Shown here piece by piece: positions 13,605-14,767 of a stretch of 14,767 bases of DNA. The notes beneath the pieces are model-generated. The model ran no database searches, was not told the origin of the DNA, and saw nothing but the letters and a program-made list of their open reading frames with translations. This DNA is from an uncultured Ruminococcus sp. (GTDB taxonomy: Bacteria; Bacillota; Clostridia; Oscillospirales; Ruminococcaceae), in contig CAMNMO010000026.1 in NCBI GenBank assembly GCA_946544695.1, forward strand, positions 1 to 14,767. Reading direction: 5' to 3'. Positions within the stretch are counted from its first letter, which is position 1. Each line of letters starts with the position of its first letter. The translations under genes were made by a program, and so were the position numbers.

Positions 13605-13694
13605 TTGTTTATCCTCCTTTTAGGATACCGGTTTTTTCAGGCTGTCCGCCTTTTTTTCTATATCAACCGCAAACTGCGTTTGACATTTCTCACG
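13605..13694 (-). promoter_or_regulatory. Leader of the binding-protein gene with optimal Shine-Dalgarno
   Basis: This 90-base gap contains AGGAGG (13613-13618) 8 bases before the binding-protein ATG. Upstream on the minus strand are two A-rich tracts flanking a weak 4-base stem (AGGC-GGACA-GCCT). I see no convincing promoter and no T-run terminator on the gene strand. The strong ribosome site alone could give the binding protein higher output than the permeases. Confidence 0.5.
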
Positions 13695-14591
13695 TTATTC
13701 CTTCACGCCGCCGACGTTCACGCCTTTGGCAAAATATTTCTGTATGAACGGGTAGATCACCAGTATCGGTATTATCGAACAGACGATAAGTGCATATATT
13801 ACCGAATCGGGTGCGTAGCTGTGGCTGAGCTGCCAGTTTGTTGTGGCTTCGGCATCCGAGTATTCCTCGAGCCTCAGTCGCATATACACCTGCAGCGGCT
13901 GTTCGTTGGCACGGGATATCATCTGTCTTGCCCAGAAGTAACCGTTCCAGCGGGATATCGCAAAGAACAGTGCTACGGTCGCAAGTATGGATTTGCTCAT
14001 TGGCAGGTAAACTTTCCAGAGCACCTGCATCTCTGTTGCGCCGTCAACGATGGCGGCTTCCTCTATCTCCGAAGGCACGCCCTCGAAAGCATTTCTGAGA
14101 AGGATTATGTTCATCGCCTGCATACCCATTGCGATGACTACCAGCCACTTGTCGTCCATTATGCCCACGCCCTGGAACACACGCTTGGTAGCCAGATAGT
14201 TAAGGTACTGGGGAACAAGACCTGCGCTGAACCACATGGTGAACACCAGGAAGAAGTTGAAGCCCTTGCGGAACATCAGCCTTTTCTTGGAAAGCGCATA
14301 AGCGCCGAATATGGAGAGCACCATTTCCCAGATAGTACCGTAGAAGGTAAGGAACAGGGTGTTGGTATACGCATTCCAGAACACGTTATCGTTGAACACA
14401 TCTTTGAATGCATCGAACTGTACGTTTTTGGGGAACAGCACGATGGTGGAGTCTCTTACTTCAACATATCCGCTGATAGCAGAGGATATGGTATACACGA
14501 AGGGATACAGACAGCCGACCGCAAACATGGTCAGCAGCAGGTAGCTCAGCAGTTTGAAAATAAGCTCCGAGATTTCCAGTTTTCTTTTCAT
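13695..14591 (-). CDS. lplC: ABC sugar importer permease, LplC/YtcP type
   Basis: Inner-membrane permease of the CUT1 family, 298 residues. The first helix (LIFKLLSYLLLTMFAVGCLYPFVYTISSAIS region, about 10-40) is followed by an external segment with the FPKNVQFDAF element, then helices carrying NTLFLTFYGTIWEMVLSIFGAYALSKKRL. The cytoplasmic EAA loop, which docks the ATPase, is PSEIEEAAIVDGATEMQVLWKVYLP (about 172-196, with the conserved EAA and later G), and the C-terminus FIQKYFAKGVNVGGVKE is typical of the LplC/YtcP group. GAGGT lies 6 bases before the ATG. It starts 12 bases after the stop of the preceding LplB-type gene and ends 90 bases before the binding protein, so the three form the usual heterodimer-plus-receptor set. 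The match is at family level; ortholog naming is tentative. Confidence 0.94.
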   Translation of the reverse strand: MKRKLEISELIFKLLSYLLLTMFAVGCLYPFVYTISSAISGYVEVRDSTIVLFPKNVQFDAFKDVFNDNVFWNAYTNTLFLTFYGTIWEMVLSIFGAYALSKKRLMFRKGFNFFLVFTMWFSAGLVPQYLNYLATKRVFQGVGIMDDKWLVVIAMGMQAMNIILLRNAFEGVPSEIEEAAIVDGATEMQVLWKVYLPMSKSILATVALFFAISRWNGYFWARQMISRANEQPLQVYMRLRLEEYSDAEATTNWQLSHSYAPDSVIYALIVCSIIPILVIYPFIQKYFAKGVNVGGVKE

Positions 14592-14603
14592 AAAGCGACC
14601 TCT

Positions 14604-14767
14604 TTAATACAGTGATACGTCGGAAGCCTTGCGGGAGATGGTATTTGCGCCGATGACCAGCAGCATTCCGATAATATTGTTCATCATTTCCGCCGCAGAC
14701 GCCAGACCCTTCAGCGAACCTGCGATACCGTTTCGCTGAGCAAATGTTGAAACGACATCGGCAGTCA
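14604..14767 (-). CDS. lplB: ABC sugar importer permease, LplB/YteP type, C-terminal 53 residues
   Basis: Open frame running off the right edge and ending at TAA. The visible end reads TADVVSTFAQRNGIAGSL, then a last helix with MMNNIIGMLLVIGANTISRK and a DVSLY terminus. D-V-x-x-T-F-x-x-R-x-G-I followed by the helix ending in A-N-x-I-S-R-K and a short S-L-Y/W tail is the characteristic C-terminus of LplB/YteP permeases. It lies 12 bases upstream of the LplC-type gene, giving the usual B-C pair. The EAA loop and remaining helices are outside the window, so only the family can be called. Confidence 0.85.
   Translation of the reverse strand, partial: TADVVSTFAQRNGIAGSLKGLASAAEMMNNIIGMLLVIGANTISRKASDVSLY

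Noticed and set aside
13618..13660. Plus-strand hairpin AGGC/GCCT followed by a T-run, as a terminator
   Set aside because: Stem is only 4 bases and no plus-strand gene ends there; the T-runs are A-runs on the gene strand.
13676..13690. TTGACA on the plus strand as a -35 element
   Set aside because: No -10 at a suitable distance, and it would drive transcription antisense into the permease gene.
13605..14615. Plus-strand open frame of 336 codons opposite the LplC-type permease
   Set aside because: Product is rich in His, Tyr and Cys with no domain logic, and the minus strand encodes a clear permease there. It is a codon-bias shadow.
1..14767. CRISPR arrays, tRNA or rRNA genes, insertion sequences, prophage genes
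   Set aside because: No regularly spaced repeats, cloverleaf patterns, transposase or phage motifs were seen on either strand.

Overview
The window is a stretch of a Gram-positive, anaerobic Clostridia genome, most likely a Ruminococcus-type (Oscillospiraceae) gut or rumen fibre degrader, by gene content and style. It has strong GGAGG-type ribosome binding sites, roughly half G+C, an LplA/YtcQ-type sugar-binding lipoprotein, LplB/LplC-type permeases, an MsmX-type ATPase and intracellular pectin glycosidases. Every supported gene lies on the minus strand with short gaps or small overlaps, so the locus reads from position 14767 down to 1 as one long putative pectin (rhamnogalacturonan/galacturonan) utilisation operon. 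The promoter for the whole set would lie beyond the right edge.

Uptake block (14767 to about 7856): the end of an LplB-type permease, an LplC-type permease and a large 730-residue solute-binding lipoprotein are followed by two small four-helix membrane proteins, an MsmX/UgpC-type ATPase and two more small four-helix membrane proteins. I do not recognise the four small membrane proteins as any named family. Three of them share one layout and look like divergent relatives. They are the main candidate for an undescribed component here, as accessory subunits of an oligosaccharide ABC importer. A strong stem-loop follows the binding-protein gene inside the operon.

Intracellular degradation block (7845 to 3759): a GH28 enzyme without signal peptide, a YteR-type GH105 unsaturated galacturonyl hydrolase and an LplD-type GH4 alpha-galacturonidase would cut imported pectic oligosaccharides into monomers. 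An AEC-family carrier follows, of unknown substrate, starting with TTG directly after GH4.

Catabolic block (2605 to 1): KduD (to 2-keto-3-deoxygluconate), KDPG aldolase with a fused C-terminal glyoxalase/VOC-like domain, and KDG kinase. With KDG kinase acting before the aldolase, these convert the ketodeoxy acid to pyruvate and glyceraldehyde 3-phosphate. KduI and the UxaABC steps are not in the window.

The left edge is anomalous. The KDG kinase reading frame is intact for about 235 residues, then switches in frame to a sequence that reads as the RNase H-like region of the transcription accessory protein Tex. A join between unrelated genes, probably an assembly chimera at the contig end, is the simplest explanation. 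No tRNA, rRNA, CRISPR, insertion sequence or transcription regulator gene was seen.
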